DNA of 64,000 bases from Umboniibacter marinipuniceus (GCF_003688415.1 NZ_REFJ01000003.1:248001-312000); one strand, 5' to 3'; positions 18,924 through 29,129 are shown, counted from the stretch's first letter. The notes: a model not told the origin generated them from the sequence alone. Program-made: numbers and translations.

Positions 18924-19370
18924 ATGCAGGACGTTAAGCAGAGCGAAACCCCCGAGCAACTTAAACTAGAGAACCAAGTATGCTTTCCATTATATAGCGC
19001 CGCGAACGAGGTTGTTCGCGCCTACCGCCCTTTCCTTGCAGCTCATGACCTGAGCTACCTGCAATATCTCGTTCTCATGGTGTTATGGGACGCTCAGGAG
19101 TTGGAAGTCAAAGCTCTGGGACAAAGGTTGAATTTGGATTCGGGAACATTAAGCCCGCTCTTAAAGCGCATGGAGGCTAAGGGTTTCGTGTTGCGAAAAC
19201 GAGGAAGCGATGACGAGCGCGTTAGACTTATCTCAACCACAGAAAAAGGCGAGCAGATGCGTGATGCTGTTGCTGACATGCCGAAGCTTGTGGCATGCCA
19301 GCTGGGCTTAGAACTGGACGAGCTGAAGCAATTAAAACGCTTGTGCGAAAAGGTTCTAGCGGCCAGCTAG
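18924..19370 (+). CDS. MarR-family regulator, OhrR-like
   Basis: DNA-binding regulator of 148 residues. The N-terminus reads LENQVCFPLYSAANEV, matching the OhrR peroxide sensors in which the single reactive cysteine (Cys20 here) is oxidised by organic hydroperoxides. The winged-helix part has LNLDSGTLSPLLKRMEAKGFV and the wing RGSDDERVRLIS. OhrR normally sits beside ohr, its peroxidase target; none is in this window, and the adjacent co-oriented gene encodes a membrane protein. Its stop shares a CTAG tetranucleotide with the stop of the convergent barrel gene. Confidence 0.88.
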   Translation: MQDVKQSETPEQLKLENQVCFPLYSAANEVVRAYRPFLAAHDLSYLQYLVLMVLWDAQELEVKALGQRLNLDSGTLSPLLKRMEAKGFVLRKRGSDDERVRLISTTEKGEQMRDAVADMPKLVACQLGLELDELKQLKRLCEKVLAAS

Positions 19371-19966
19371 AACTTAAGCGACAACATCATACCTGCGCCA
19401 AACTGATTCCAGATATTTTCTGAACCGAAGCCTACGGAACAGCCATTACTACAGAAGATATAGCTGCTGTTGCTCATAAAGATAGGTAGCCACCGTGCCT
19501 CAATACCCACCTCAAGATTCGGCGTAAGCGCATAGCGAGTACCGATAGCAAGTTGACCAGAAAATCGCGTGTTACTGCTGTAGCGCGATGCATCCGGTGA
19601 CAGATAACTACCACCGAGCCCTGCACTCACCCGGTGTGTCCACTTACCCTGAGGATAGAGCGTGGTACCGAGTATTTGAAAATGCTGAATGCCAAGGCCC
19701 GGATTATCACCCACTGGCGCCCCACGCATGCGAGTGTCCTGCTGACTGTAGTAGATCCCCAGTAACTGATTATGCTGGTAATCGAAGTTTAATGTCAGAG
19801 CAAAATCGTCGAGATCATCAATCGTTACTGTACGAGGTGTTATGCCAGCCTGATAGACTCGAATGGAGTCGCTTCCTACATAGCCGTAGTGAAGACTCAT
19901 TTCATTAGCCAGAGCTGGCGTTGCTAGTGCACCGATAGCCAATGCCGGTAGTAGTTTTTTCAACAT
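19367..19966 (-). CDS. Small outer-membrane beta-barrel protein
   Basis: A 199-residue protein with a signal peptide ending near TPALA and alternating hydrophobic strands ending in LSLKF, the C-terminal Phe typical of BAM substrates. Internal segments such as QLAIGTRYALTPNLEVGIEARW look like OmpW/porin-family barrels of about eight strands. One cysteine pair (FCSNGCSVG) may form an external-loop disulphide. GAGGAA precedes the ATG. It follows the MipA-like barrel gene by 21 bases and is likely co-transcribed with it. Its cargo is unknown. Confidence 0.8.
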   Translation of the reverse strand: MLKKLLPALAIGALATPALANEMSLHYGYVGSDSIRVYQAGITPRTVTIDDLDDFALTLNFDYQHNQLLGIYYSQQDTRMRGAPVGDNPGLGIQHFQILGTTLYPQGKWTHRVSAGLGGSYLSPDASRYSSNTRFSGQLAIGTRYALTPNLEVGIEARWLPIFMSNSSYIFCSNGCSVGFGSENIWNQFGAGMMLSLKF

Positions 19967-19987
19967 TTTACTTCCTCATGTGCGCGC

Positions 19988-21427
19988 TTAGCGCTGTTCG
20001 CATTCGATATACATGGTATTGACGTTGGAACCACCATATACGTTTCCGTAGAGATTGGATGCGCCAAAGATTCCGGAGCGATGATGTACTGAAAACCCAA
20101 CAAAGCAGGACTGCAGTTTTTTATTGCCAATCACGTCCCCGAGACTCACGTCCAAACTGAAGTCTAGATAGTTCAAAAACTTACTATTACGCCGGTCGCG
20201 CTCAGCAGCTCGCTCAGATTCAATGTTGGGTACCTTTTGAGCATAGGAAATCCCCTCGGCAACACCAAAACGGGTTTCGATGGTATCGGACCAAGGAAAT
20301 TGACGAAATACCGCTTTAAAGGCTAAAACACCTTCCCAAAAATTCCCTTGATACTCACTCTCAAACCGTCGTGCAACACCAGTGGTTACCCATGCTTCAA
20401 TTGGAAGAGTCATCAAGGTTTCCGAGAGCTGCCTACTTAAAAAGAAGCTACCTAAATGAGTACCATCTCCTTGGCAATCAATCTGGAGGCGCAAGATCTT
20501 ATTTAGCGATGTATCCGACGTACAACCATAGGCAATGCGATAGGACCAAGGATTGGGATTGTTAGTAAAGAAGTTATAGTCACCCGATGAGGAACGGTTT
20601 AAATCATCAATCTCATAGCGGTAGCTCAATGAGGCATTAAAAACGGCATTTTCACTGACAATTGGGCTCTCGGTGATTTCGTCATTAAAAACGGTGTAAC
20701 CGGCATTCAAGCTCAAGTTATGTCGCTGCCATGCTGTCACTCTCAGAGATGCCCCAGCTGACACACTACCCGTTGCCTCCAGTGCGTACTCTGGGCGGTC
20801 CACTAACACCTCATCAGCGTTGACACCAAAGTAATAGTTTGCCGTTTCACGAGAGTAGTAATTAGTTCGCAGCCATGGCTGCACTTGCCAGTTCTCGCCA
20901 CGCCAAGTCTTACTCCACTCAAGCTCCATTCTGCCGCCATTATGCGTGCCATTAACATCATGGCTTGCAGCAATAGACCAGCGTCCGTACTCGGTCTTAC
21001 GTGTCAACGCGGCACCGAGTTCAAAGGAGCTACTTCGTTCCATACCCTTAAGCGGATCATCTTCATCGCGAACCTCTCCAGTATCGGAGTAAAAGGTGTG
21101 ATCGTTATAACCATTGAGGTAGTAATTGACATAGGTGTCTAGCTGCCAATCATCATTATCAATAGCGTGCCAACCCATCTGTGTGGTATCTAAATAGATA
21201 TTTTCACCGGTGTAGACAAACTGAGGCATAAAGTCTGAGCGCCAGTCTTCTCCCGCGTAGGGTGATTCTTGCCAATTGAAGTAAGCGCCAATAGACCAAG
21301 TTCCCGATCGATCCTCGGGATCCATTGCTTTGCTGTTGTTATAGCCGAATGTCGCGCCAGGGAGTAATAGTAAAGATGCGAAAGCAAGTACCCTTGATAC
21401 GCTAGATTTAGTTGATGTACTAGGCAT
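19988..21427 (-). CDS. MipA/OmpV-family outer-membrane protein with extra C-terminal barrel-like half
   Basis: A 479-residue secreted protein (signal peptide to about residue 28). Residues about 30-270 have the MipA/OmpV pattern: YAGEDWRSDFMPQFVYTGEN, GAALTRKTEYGRWS, YYFGVNADE, RPEYALEATG and SPIVSENA. MipA proteins are usually about 250-280 residues, so about 200 residues are additional. The C-terminal part has RFGVAEGISYAQKVP, LDFSLDVSLGD and VHHRSGIFG..N..GGSN, which recalls PagL-type lipid A deacylases (His-x-Ser motif), but the match is weak. It precedes the small barrel gene by 21 bases. Three 70-bp repeats lie upstream. Confidence 0.78.
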   Translation of the reverse strand: MPSTSTKSSVSRVLAFASLLLLPGATFGYNNSKAMDPEDRSGTWSIGAYFNWQESPYAGEDWRSDFMPQFVYTGENIYLDTTQMGWHAIDNDDWQLDTYVNYYLNGYNDHTFYSDTGEVRDEDDPLKGMERSSSFELGAALTRKTEYGRWSIAASHDVNGTHNGGRMELEWSKTWRGENWQVQPWLRTNYYSRETANYYFGVNADEVLVDRPEYALEATGSVSAGASLRVTAWQRHNLSLNAGYTVFNDEITESPIVSENAVFNASLSYRYEIDDLNRSSSGDYNFFTNNPNPWSYRIAYGCTSDTSLNKILRLQIDCQGDGTHLGSFFLSRQLSETLMTLPIEAWVTTGVARRFESEYQGNFWEGVLAFKAVFRQFPWSDTIETRFGVAEGISYAQKVPNIESERAAERDRRNSKFLNYLDFSLDVSLGDVIGNKKLQSCFVGFSVHHRSGIFGASNLYGNVYGGSNVNTMYIECEQR

Positions 21428-21471
21428 TGCTTTCGCTCACTAGCTAGAAATGATAATTAGTTTAAACGATC

Positions 21472-21681
21472 TTGTTGTGATAATCAGCTGAAGTTTGATC
21501 TATGGTAACGAGCCGCGCCCACGCGAATTAGGATAGCACTTTTGTTGTGATAATCAGCTGAAGCTTGATCTATGGTAACGAGCCGCGCCCACGCGAATTA
21601 GGATAGCACTTTTGTTGTGATAATCAGCTGAAGCTTGATCTATGGTAACGAGCCGCGCCCACGCGAATTAGGATAGCACTT
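21472..21681. repeat. 70-bp direct tandem repeat, three copies
   Basis: Copies start at 21472, 21542 and 21612; copies 2 and 3 are identical and copy 1 differs by one base (AAGTTTG instead of AAGCTTG). A four-base start of a further copy follows at 21682. Each unit carries TGATAATCAGCTGAAGCTTGATC, which has a bulged dyad, here quoted only by its key parts ATCAGCT and AGCTTGAT. Seventy is not a multiple of three, so the array is not coding. It lies between the stop of the diguanylate cyclase and the start of the MipA-like gene and so forms that gene's upstream region. Apart from it, 21428-21774 holds no gene. Confidence 0.97.
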
Positions 21682-21774
21682 TTGTCGCTGAGGCCTTCCT
21701 CACCCTGATCCATCGGAAAGTATGTTGCGGCTTCATCAGCCGAAACTAATGAGTGCGGTTGATAGCGCTTAGGC

Positions 21775-22938
21775 TTAGGTTGGCCGCCAAATGAAATTTC
21801 GATGCCGACCACTGCTCTTAGCTTGATAGAGCGCCTGGTCAGCCCTCGATACGACCTCATCGAGATCGATTTCAGCCGATAACGCATCAACTATTCCACA
21901 ACTAAACTGAAGAAATTCGGTGATAACGTTACGATCAAGTTGCTCTCGCACACGATTGATGCAACGGTCAACATCGCCAATTGTTGCGCTAGGGAAGATG
22001 ATTACAAATTCATCTCCACCTAGGCGACCAAGCACATCAACACTTCGAATTGTTGACTTTAATTCCTCGCAAAAGGAATACAGTACGCGATCACCTATCT
22101 GATGGCCAAAGTCATCATTCAAGCGCTTAAAGTTGTCAATATCAATGTAGGCCACTGTGCAGGGAACTTTCTGCCGTTTGCACAGGGAGATGGCAAATTC
22201 TCCCTGTTCAGTAAACGCCCTCCGCGTAAGCGCTCCAGTTAAGGAATCCGTAGCGGCTTGACTGCGCAATCTGCGAACTACGCGATGATTAATACGGACG
22301 ATTAGCGCTATGGCGATGGCCAGTACACAGTTGGTTGCCCCAACTAAGAGAAAGATATCAATGGGTGTCGTCGGATCACGATGGAGATCACTAAACCCCC
22401 AAACAACTTGTAGCCAAGAAAAGGTTAATAGCAGCGCTAAAGCTCCGTTCATAAATTTATCGGCAACCGTTAGCCGCCGCCCGGTAACGATGAGCCTTAT
22501 ACATAACATGGCCGAAACGCCAATCCAGAAATTAACAACTATCGTTGGCCAACCTTCGGGTTGAGAGGTGAAAAAGCCGTAACTCACCGTAAAAAATATC
22601 GCGGCAAAGAATATCTGCTCCCTGGGAAAATCATCGTTAGGCCGTTCAACGTGGACCCTTAAGCCTAGGTAGAAAAGCGCAGCGGCGCTGGGCATCAGTA
22701 GCGCGCGGAGATAATCAATTAGACCAAGTATATCAAGTGAGAAAAAGACCACCGGGGGCGGCATGATGTAACTCAGCGTTGCCAACAGCGCCGCTAACGC
22801 CAACACCACATAAGACATGGTACAGAGTACCGTACCCCTTGAATCTCTACTTCCGTCACGTGCAAGCCACACCCCCGCTGCGCTCACGCACATCGATAGA
22901 AAGAGGAATATGTATAGAACAACAGCAGCAGTGTTCAC
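21775..22938 (-). CDS. Membrane-bound GGDEF diguanylate cyclase
   Basis: Makes cyclic di-GMP from two GTP. The N-terminal about 220 residues hold six or seven hydrophobic helices forming an unnamed membrane sensor. The GGDEF domain begins at ATDSLTGALTRRAF and has an intact active site LGGDEF near residue 307. An RSVD allosteric inhibition site lies exactly five residues before it, so product inhibition is expected. The domain ends with DQALYQAKSSGRHRN. The start is GTG at 22938 with a GGAAAA site. No EAL domain is present. The signal sensed is unknown. Confidence 0.93.
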   Translation of the reverse strand: MNTAAVVLYIFLFLSMCVSAAGVWLARDGSRDSRGTVLCTMSYVVLALAALLATLSYIMPPPVVFFSLDILGLIDYLRALLMPSAAALFYLGLRVHVERPNDDFPREQIFFAAIFFTVSYGFFTSQPEGWPTIVVNFWIGVSAMLCIRLIVTGRRLTVADKFMNGALALLLTFSWLQVVWGFSDLHRDPTTPIDIFLLVGATNCVLAIAIALIVRINHRVVRRLRSQAATDSLTGALTRRAFTEQGEFAISLCKRQKVPCTVAYIDIDNFKRLNDDFGHQIGDRVLYSFCEELKSTIRSVDVLGRLGGDEFVIIFPSATIGDVDRCINRVREQLDRNVITEFLQFSCGIVDALSAEIDLDEVVSRADQALYQAKSSGRHRNFIWRPT

Positions 22939-23186
22939 GTCTATTTTCCAGCAAGTCTATTGGCAACCTTTGATTAAACCGTAGGCAGCTCTAATGATCA
23001 TCCTCTACAGTATAGTGAACGCCGATCAAGCCGCTGATAATTTATTGTCGGGCGTAGCTTGGCATCGATAGCAGATCCGATAACAATGATCATTACACCA
23101 CGGCGAGTTTTCGTTGTTTGCCTCCACTCATTTTCGTTATAGACTACTAATTCACATATCAAACAACGTTAACAAGGACTAATTAA

Positions 23187-23540
23187 ATGGACTTACAAGC
23201 TCTTAGTAGCCCACTATACAGCGCTCGTGGTTGGCTAAAATTTATCGGCGTAATGTTTATTATCAATGGCGTTCTAACCGCGCTTTCAATTTTTGGAATC
23301 CTTATTGCGTGGGTTCCTATTTGGCTTGGTATCCTCCTGTTTCAGATTGCCAGCGCAGCCGAACAAGCATTTCTTACTCAGAGCGAAGCCGAGTTTCTCA
23401 AGTCGCAGACGAAGTTAAAAACCTATTTCACCATTACTGGCGTACTAATGCTCATCGGACTTATTTTCATGGTACTTTTCCTCGGTCTAGGCGGCCTTGC
23501 AGTTATTAGTCAATTAGCGTCTAACCCTAAAGGCTTCTAA
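23187..23540 (+). CDS. DUF5362-like membrane protein
   Basis: A 117-residue protein with two or three hydrophobic segments (about 20-55 and 80-108). The pattern SARGWLKFIGVMFIINGVL, followed by ISIFGILIAWVPIWLGILLF-like helices and QLK/TYFTITGVLMLIGL, matches the small DUF5362 membrane family of unknown function. AAGGA precedes the ATG. It lies 24 bases upstream of dinB on the same strand and may be co-transcribed with it, but there is no functional link evident. Confidence 0.82.
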   Translation: MDLQALSSPLYSARGWLKFIGVMFIINGVLTALSIFGILIAWVPIWLGILLFQIASAAEQAFLTQSEAEFLKSQTKLKTYFTITGVLMLIGLIFMVLFLGLGGLAVISQLASNPKGF

Positions 23541-23564
23541 GCTACCTCGCAAAAAATCGTATCT

Positions 23565-24644
23565 ATGTCGACATTGCCCACTCGTAAAATCATTCATGTC
23601 GACATGGATGCCTTCTTTGCTGCGGTTGAAATGCAGGACAATCCCACCCTGGCCAACATTCCCTTAGCTGTGGGTGGCTCTACTGATCGTAGAGGAGTCA
23701 TCTCTACCTGTAATTATCAGGCGCGAAAATTTGGTGTTCGCTCGGCTATGCCGACGGCTAAAGCACTTCGTCTTTGCCCGAATCTTACCGTAGTGCCCGG
23801 AAGAATGGATCGTTATCGTGAAGTCAGTCGGCGAATGCGTGAGATCCTAGCTCGTTACACGGATGTTATTGAGCCACTTTCGTTGGATGAAGCATTTCTA
23901 GACGTTAGCGAATCGCCACATTTCCGCGGGTCCGCGACCCACATCGCGGAAGCCATTCGCTGGGACATTAAATCTGAGCTTGGGCTTACGGCTTCCGCTG
24001 GCGTTGCGCCACTCAAGTTTCTCGCAAAAATTGCCTCAGATATAAATAAACCAGACGGCTTAACGGTCATTCAGCCCAATGAGGTAGAGCGTTTTATCGA
24101 GCAGCTGGAACTCAATAAAGTCCCAGGGGTTGGCGCTGTAACTTGGAAGCGCCTTCAGTCACTTGGATTCAGATCCGGCGGCGATATTCGCGCGAGCAGC
24201 GAACATGCGTTAAACACCCTCTTGGGGAAGTTTGGTCGCGTCCTTTGGCATCGCTGCCAAGGTATCGACGAACGCACTATTTCGCCATATCGTGAGCGAA
24301 AATCAGTAGGTGTTGAACGGACGTTCGGCGTTGATCTAAACTCACTAGAAGCCGTCATTCTCAACTATCAGGAAACGCTTCTTCCCGAGTTCACTCAGCG
24401 GAGCAAACGCTATTTTGAGGCGAATCAAGTGGCTCGGATTGGCATTAAACTCAAGTTCGCGGATTTTAGTCAAACCACAAGAGAGCAAGCGATCGGGCAA
24501 CTTAATCATGAGGTTCTTTTACAATTACTCTCTGCCGCCTATCTCCGTGGCAATGGCCTTGGCGTCCGCCTTATTGGGGTCCACTGTGGCTTGACCCCAT
24601 TAAAACCTAGCGGTGTTACCGAACAACTCCCTTTATTCAACTAA
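23565..24644 (+). CDS. dinB: DNA polymerase IV (Y-family translesion polymerase)
   Basis: Error-prone polymerase for bypass of damaged bases, 359 residues. The Y-family motifs are in order: IIHVDMDAFFAAVE with the first catalytic Asp, the finger segment STCNYQARKFGVRSAMPTA split across two helices, SLDEAFLDVS with the second catalytic Asp-Glu pair, the thumb with VPGVGAVT and the little-finger domain. The C-terminus EQLPLFN is a clamp-binding motif (QLPLF) for the beta clamp. I see no CTGT-N8-ACAG LexA box in the 24 bases before it; SOS control, if any, must come from further upstream. Confidence 0.97.
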   Translation: MSTLPTRKIIHVDMDAFFAAVEMQDNPTLANIPLAVGGSTDRRGVISTCNYQARKFGVRSAMPTAKALRLCPNLTVVPGRMDRYREVSRRMREILARYTDVIEPLSLDEAFLDVSESPHFRGSATHIAEAIRWDIKSELGLTASAGVAPLKFLAKIASDINKPDGLTVIQPNEVERFIEQLELNKVPGVGAVTWKRLQSLGFRSGGDIRASSEHALNTLLGKFGRVLWHRCQGIDERTISPYRERKSVGVERTFGVDLNSLEAVILNYQETLLPEFTQRSKRYFEANQVARIGIKLKFADFSQTTREQAIGQLNHEVLLQLLSAAYLRGNGLGVRLIGVHCGLTPLKPSGVTEQLPLFN

Positions 24645-24688
24645 CACTCGCCACATTACCCAGTAAACTTGAGAATAGCTCAATTTCG

Positions 24689-27600
24689 CTACTCAACAAT
24701 CTCCGTAATTTCTAAGGTTCCGGCGGCCTTGTTACCCACTAAAGTATAGGTTTTGTCGCCTACCCTAAAGAGATCATCACGACGGTTTAGCCTGACACCA
24801 TTAAGCACTACTGACGGCGTCACGACCGCACCCTCACTATCTATGACCATTGCGCGCGTTTCCACATACTGAGCAGGACGCCAAACTTCCCACATCACCG
24901 TGAAGTTGCCATCACCTCTAGAATGAAAACGCACCCGCGACGCATTTTCAGCCGTTTTATCGGTATATTGTGTCAACCAGCGAATACCAGTCACTCGCTG
25001 CCCACGCTTCAATCCGTCAAAGGTATAGAACTCTCCGGTCTCTGGCGCGCTGCCACTTTGAGTAATGACTAAATCATCCGAGACCTCATTTCGGGACCCC
25101 GAAGCGGACTCGAAGGAAGGGCTAACTTTTACCAAGCCGATATTTCGCGCATCAACGAGGTTCAGGTTATCCCCTGTCGCGCTATTATTCAGCACCCTGT
25201 TATTGGCATCGTGTTCCGAGGCGAACAGCACTAAATAGCCGGAATTTGACTCTTCCACCCCACCAATTTCGGTGTAGGTGTTGTTATCATTACTCCACTT
25301 GTACATCTGTCTACCCGAAACATCTACTGCGTAGGGATCAAACGGTCCTCTGCCATCATGACTTGCTACGTACCCATGGTGAGTTTTGAAGGTATAAACC
25401 ACACGACTATCCTTACCGCTACCATCGAAGCGATGGAAGTTGATACCCCGGGGATAGTTGTCACCAAGGTCAATAGCAATGAACTGATTACTCGCTGTCG
25501 TGCTCATCACATTCGAGAAAGAATGTCCTGAAGTCTGCCCGTGATTAACTTTAATCGCGAGGGAACCAGCATCTAGTACAATGGCATCCGCGCCCTGATG
25601 GTTTAAGCCATCACTGGTTTGAGCATGAAGACGGGAATAAATGATACCAACTTCACCACCAGCTACATGCAGGCTGACCGTATTACCGTATTGTCCGTCA
25701 GTTGCCGTCATCGAGCTCGCAATATCACCGAAGGTGGTGGCGTTTAGACTATTCGAGCTGTCATTCAATTCTTTACTCGCTAGCAAAGTGCCATTCTCAT
25801 CTGACTTAACAGCTAACACTGAGAGGACCTTGTCCGCATCGCTACTCGAGTTGTAGTTCGGGTCGGGGTTCCCCGCCTCGAACAGTAGGGTGAAGATGGT
25901 ACCTGATGCATCGGAGCCAGCCGCGCCCAACATTCTGCTTGGCCCCGCACCCAGTGGTAGATCTAAAGTTTCACTCGTACCACGTCTATCGAACTTCGTC
26001 AGATAGACCTGGTAGCTCGCTCTGTCCTGCCAGACGATTCCAAGCTTCCCGTCACTGAGCGCTACGGGATGAAAATAACGATTCTGACCGTAGCGGTTAC
26101 TCGCATCGGCCGGACCCGCCGTGAAGTCAGCACGGTCTATCGGCGTGCGTCCACCAGCAATAGAAAGTTCGTAATGATAGACCTTTCCCAAGCCATTATC
26201 GGCGATTTCAGCACCTACTAAATCAGCGGAAATTGAATGAAGAACACTCGGCTCCGTGCCGTCTGGAAGAATAAGATAGGTGGTGGTCGCAGTGAGCTGG
26301 CTCACCTCAGTGTTTGTCACCAACCAGTCGGAGGAACTCGCCGTCAAGGTTTCGAGTTTAGAGAAATGACCATCAAAGGCGTACAACACGTAAGTGCCGG
26401 CCGCCGCAGGTTTAAAGGCTAAATAGTGACCACTTGCCGCAAAGTTTACCGGTTTGGTGGGGACCCCTACATGGTACGCATCGAAGCTGTCTCCTGAGCT
26501 ATCGCTTAGGGTACCTTGGGAAACTGGAAAATCAGAATAATTGTAGTTTCCATCGGTCCAGCAGCTTGGACTAGAGACACCTGTTTGCTTGCGCGCCACA
26601 ATCGCAATAGCGCCGAGTGTATCCGCCGCTTTAATATTCCCGTCGCAGTTATTCGCCGTTGAGTCCATCTCAGCACTGGTACCCGGAACCGTCTTAGTAC
26701 TCGTTTCCGTGTAGGAGAATTGCTTCACCGTAGGCAACGTCGTAGCGGTAATCGCTCCTGTTGGTGTTTGAGGGTTTGTCACAGAACCGGGAGGTTGCCC
26801 TGAACCTGAACCTGAACCTGAACCTGAACCTGAACCTGAACCTGAACCTGAACCTGAACCTGAACCTGAACCTGAACCCGAACCCGAACCCGCACCTGTT
26901 AATGGTGGGGGCGTTGTTACAGTAATTTGAATGCTGTTCGAATCTACGCCATCTAAGGACGCTGAAATGGTTACAGTACCAGCTGCATGGCCCGTCGCGA
27001 GCCCCTGCGCCGAAACGCTCATAATTGTTTGATCGGAGCTGCTCCAATGAGCACTAGCGGTATCATCCACGGTACTACTATCATCCAAAGTACCGTTCGC
27101 AGTAAGCTGCGTTGAGTCACCTATATCAACACTCGAAACTGCAGTGGTTATCACCAATGTCGACAGCTGGGCTGAGGTAACGGTGACCGGTACGGTTGAA
27201 CGTTTACCGTCGAAGGTTGCAGTGACGTCAGCCTGCCCTGCATTCACGCCGTGAACTAAGCCGTGCTTGACCGTTACAATTGAGGTGTCGGAAGATTTCC
27301 ACCCTGCCGTGCTAGACACATCATGCTGAGTTCCGTCCTGAAAGGTGGCCATAACCTTAAAACGAACATCTTTGGATTCTCGTACACTGGCACTGGTGGG
27401 CTGAATCGTAATGGAGCTCACAGGAACGGCTTGGACTGTAACAATTGACGTATCACTGAAACGACCATAGCTAGCAGTGATCGTCGCGGACCCCGGCTGA
27501 AGTAAATGCGCTAAACCGTGACGAGATTTTGCGTTGGATATATTAACAACCTTCGCCTCGGAACTACTCCAAGTTACTTGATTGGAGACATCCTTTTCAG

Positions 27601-28963
27601 TGCCGTCATCATAGTAAGCCTTGGCAACAAACTGTAAATCAGAGCCTACAAAGGCAGGATCACTTGGTGCGTAGAGGGTAATTCCTGTGGGAGTCGCAGC
27701 GAGGAAAGTGAGTTCCAGACTGCCAGATTGATCACCAAAAGCGGCGGAGATCGTCGTCGTACCCGCGCGCAGACCATTCACCTCCCCGGCGCTGAATGAA
27801 GCAGTGCTTCCTACTGACGCAATGGAATTATCAGACACTGACCAGGTTGCTTCATTACTCAGATCATAACGCGTTCCGTCTGAATAGACCCCAACAACAT
27901 TTAACTGTGTTCTTCCAAGGGCTAAGGACGTGCCAGTGGCGCTCGTTAACACTAACTCCTGTAAGCGTACCTCGACATCGCTAACTCGTATCCGATAGCT
28001 ATCGACTAAACCGTTATGTGCAGCCGAGACCGTCGCGAATCCAGATGAAATTGCCTCAACGACACCATTTTCACTAATACGAAGCACGGATTCATCACTC
28101 GTCGACCAAGTAACCGAATCGCCAAAGTCAAAGTGTTTTCCGTTAGTATGCACTGCCGTAACACTCATTTTCGAGCTCATGCCTTCGCGCAGCACAGACC
28201 CTTTCTCTGAATGAAGCTGAAGTTCAGCCAGATCATCCGAATTAATCGTCACGCTGATTGAATAGCTGTTTGCGTCTCCGGCGTCAACAATAGGCGTGTT
28301 CGACTCAGCACCTCCAGATTTTGCCGTGGTGATGGTCGTGGTATTGGTCAAGCTATTAGGTAGTGTCGCCGTAATCTCAACACTCCCATCTTTTAGCGCG
28401 CTGAATTGATTGGAGTTCGCATCAAAGTTAAGAATACTCGTATCGGACGAACTCCAGTTTACTTTTGTACTGACATCTTCGTGTCCACCATTGGAGTGGA
28501 AGGCGGTGGCGCGAACACTGGCGCGCTGAGACACGGCGAAGCTATCAAAGCCATCAAGTTCAATTACAACATGGGTAATTTCTGAGGGCGCAATCGTCAG
28601 TTCAATCTGCTCTTGTAAGTCTCGATAGGCAACATCTACCGTCACGGTACCGCCACCAGTGGCTTCAAAGCTATTATTGGCCGCCGTAGTAGTCACCAAC
28701 GACGTATCCGAGATGCTGAAGGTGGCTTCGTCGTTAGCGTCGAATTTTAACCCCAGACTGTCTACAAAGGTAACGTCTATCGTAAAACGTTCTCCTTGCT
28801 CCAGTGCGACACCTTCCCTAACGTGAACTTGCAAGCTAGAGGTATTCGGTAGCAGTGAGGCCACTTCGTCAATCACCTCCTTAGTCTCATCACTGTTACC
28901 ACAGCCCGTTAATATGAGCGCTAACAAAGTGAACTGGCTTAAACGGAAGACGGCAGTGAACAT
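24689..28963 (-). CDS. Very large Ig-repeat (Big_2-type) lipoprotein with Gly-Ser linker
   Basis: A 1424-residue protein with a lipobox (LILTGC, Cys21), so exported and lipid-anchored. After a short spacer come seven bacterial Ig-like modules (about residues 43-690), each with a pattern such as DVSxxVTWSSSDxSIxxV and a GxxxVxA ending. A Gly-Ser linker of about 32 residues (about 692-724) follows, then a 700-residue C-terminal region rich in beta strands, with short repeats typical of a propeller or jelly-roll. No catalytic motif was recognised. The architecture suggests a surface adhesin or scaffold. Convergent with dinB; function unknown. Confidence 0.88.
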   Translation of the reverse strand: MFTAVFRLSQFTLLALILTGCGNSDETKEVIDEVASLLPNTSSLQVHVREGVALEQGERFTIDVTFVDSLGLKFDANDEATFSISDTSLVTTTAANNSFEATGGGTVTVDVAYRDLQEQIELTIAPSEITHVVIELDGFDSFAVSQRASVRATAFHSNGGHEDVSTKVNWSSSDTSILNFDANSNQFSALKDGSVEITATLPNSLTNTTTITTAKSGGAESNTPIVDAGDANSYSISVTINSDDLAELQLHSEKGSVLREGMSSKMSVTAVHTNGKHFDFGDSVTWSTSDESVLRISENGVVEAISSGFATVSAAHNGLVDSYRIRVSDVEVRLQELVLTSATGTSLALGRTQLNVVGVYSDGTRYDLSNEATWSVSDNSIASVGSTASFSAGEVNGLRAGTTTISAAFGDQSGSLELTFLAATPTGITLYAPSDPAFVGSDLQFVAKAYYDDGTEKDVSNQVTWSSSEAKVVNISNAKSRHGLAHLLQPGSATITASYGRFSDTSIVTVQAVPVSSITIQPTSASVRESKDVRFKVMATFQDGTQHDVSSTAGWKSSDTSIVTVKHGLVHGVNAGQADVTATFDGKRSTVPVTVTSAQLSTLVITTAVSSVDIGDSTQLTANGTLDDSSTVDDTASAHWSSSDQTIMSVSAQGLATGHAAGTVTISASLDGVDSNSIQITVTTPPPLTGAGSGSGSGSGSGSGSGSGSGSGSGSGSGSGSGQPPGSVTNPQTPTGAITATTLPTVKQFSYTETSTKTVPGTSAEMDSTANNCDGNIKAADTLGAIAIVARKQTGVSSPSCWTDGNYNYSDFPVSQGTLSDSSGDSFDAYHVGVPTKPVNFAASGHYLAFKPAAAGTYVLYAFDGHFSKLETLTASSSDWLVTNTEVSQLTATTTYLILPDGTEPSVLHSISADLVGAEIADNGLGKVYHYELSIAGGRTPIDRADFTAGPADASNRYGQNRYFHPVALSDGKLGIVWQDRASYQVYLTKFDRRGTSETLDLPLGAGPSRMLGAAGSDASGTIFTLLFEAGNPDPNYNSSSDADKVLSVLAVKSDENGTLLASKELNDSSNSLNATTFGDIASSMTATDGQYGNTVSLHVAGGEVGIIYSRLHAQTSDGLNHQGADAIVLDAGSLAIKVNHGQTSGHSFSNVMSTTASNQFIAIDLGDNYPRGINFHRFDGSGKDSRVVYTFKTHHGYVASHDGRGPFDPYAVDVSGRQMYKWSNDNNTYTEIGGVEESNSGYLVLFASEHDANNRVLNNSATGDNLNLVDARNIGLVKVSPSFESASGSRNEVSDDLVITQSGSAPETGEFYTFDGLKRGQRVTGIRWLTQYTDKTAENASRVRFHSRGDGNFTVMWEVWRPAQYVETRAMVIDSEGAVVTPSVVLNGVRLNRRDDLFRVGDKTYTLVGNKAAGTLEITEIVE
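26799..26892. repeat. Hexanucleotide repeat (CCTGAA) encoding Gly-Ser
   Basis: About 15 tandem copies of CCTGAA (a few as CCCGAA at the right end) within the lipoprotein gene; on the coding strand they read GGT TCA and give alternating Gly-Ser. Six-base units keep frame, so slippage alters linker length without a frameshift. Confidence 0.96.
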
Positions 28964-29129
28964 GACGATTGATACCCCTATGACTGATAATCGTACTCAG
29001 AGTATGGAAGAGAAACTCGGTTTTTCCACTGGCTGATGACGCCCATTACTACAGAGCATCGGTTCTCTATGCTAGGATTATTTAATTCGAGTCACTTTTC
29101 CATTCATTAAACTAGGTTCTCAGGCGCTC

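Noticed and set aside
19588..19908. 106-codon frame antisense to the small barrel gene
   Set aside because: Lies inside a gene with a clear signal peptide and barrel ending on the other strand; no independent support.
21624..21890. Minus-strand frame joining the repeat region to the diguanylate cyclase end, as a possible frameshifted extension
   Set aside because: The cyclase already ends with a normal GGDEF-domain terminus, and the frame runs into non-coding 70-bp repeats.
23541..23564. LexA box before dinB
   Set aside because: No CTGT-N8-ACAG pattern in the short gap.
24645..24688. Small hairpin TTGAG/CTCAA after dinB as a terminator
   Set aside because: Only five pairs and a three-T tail; too weak to call.
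26694..27047. Open frame with a long Arg-Phe run
   Set aside because: It is the hexamer repeat read in another frame of the lipoprotein gene.
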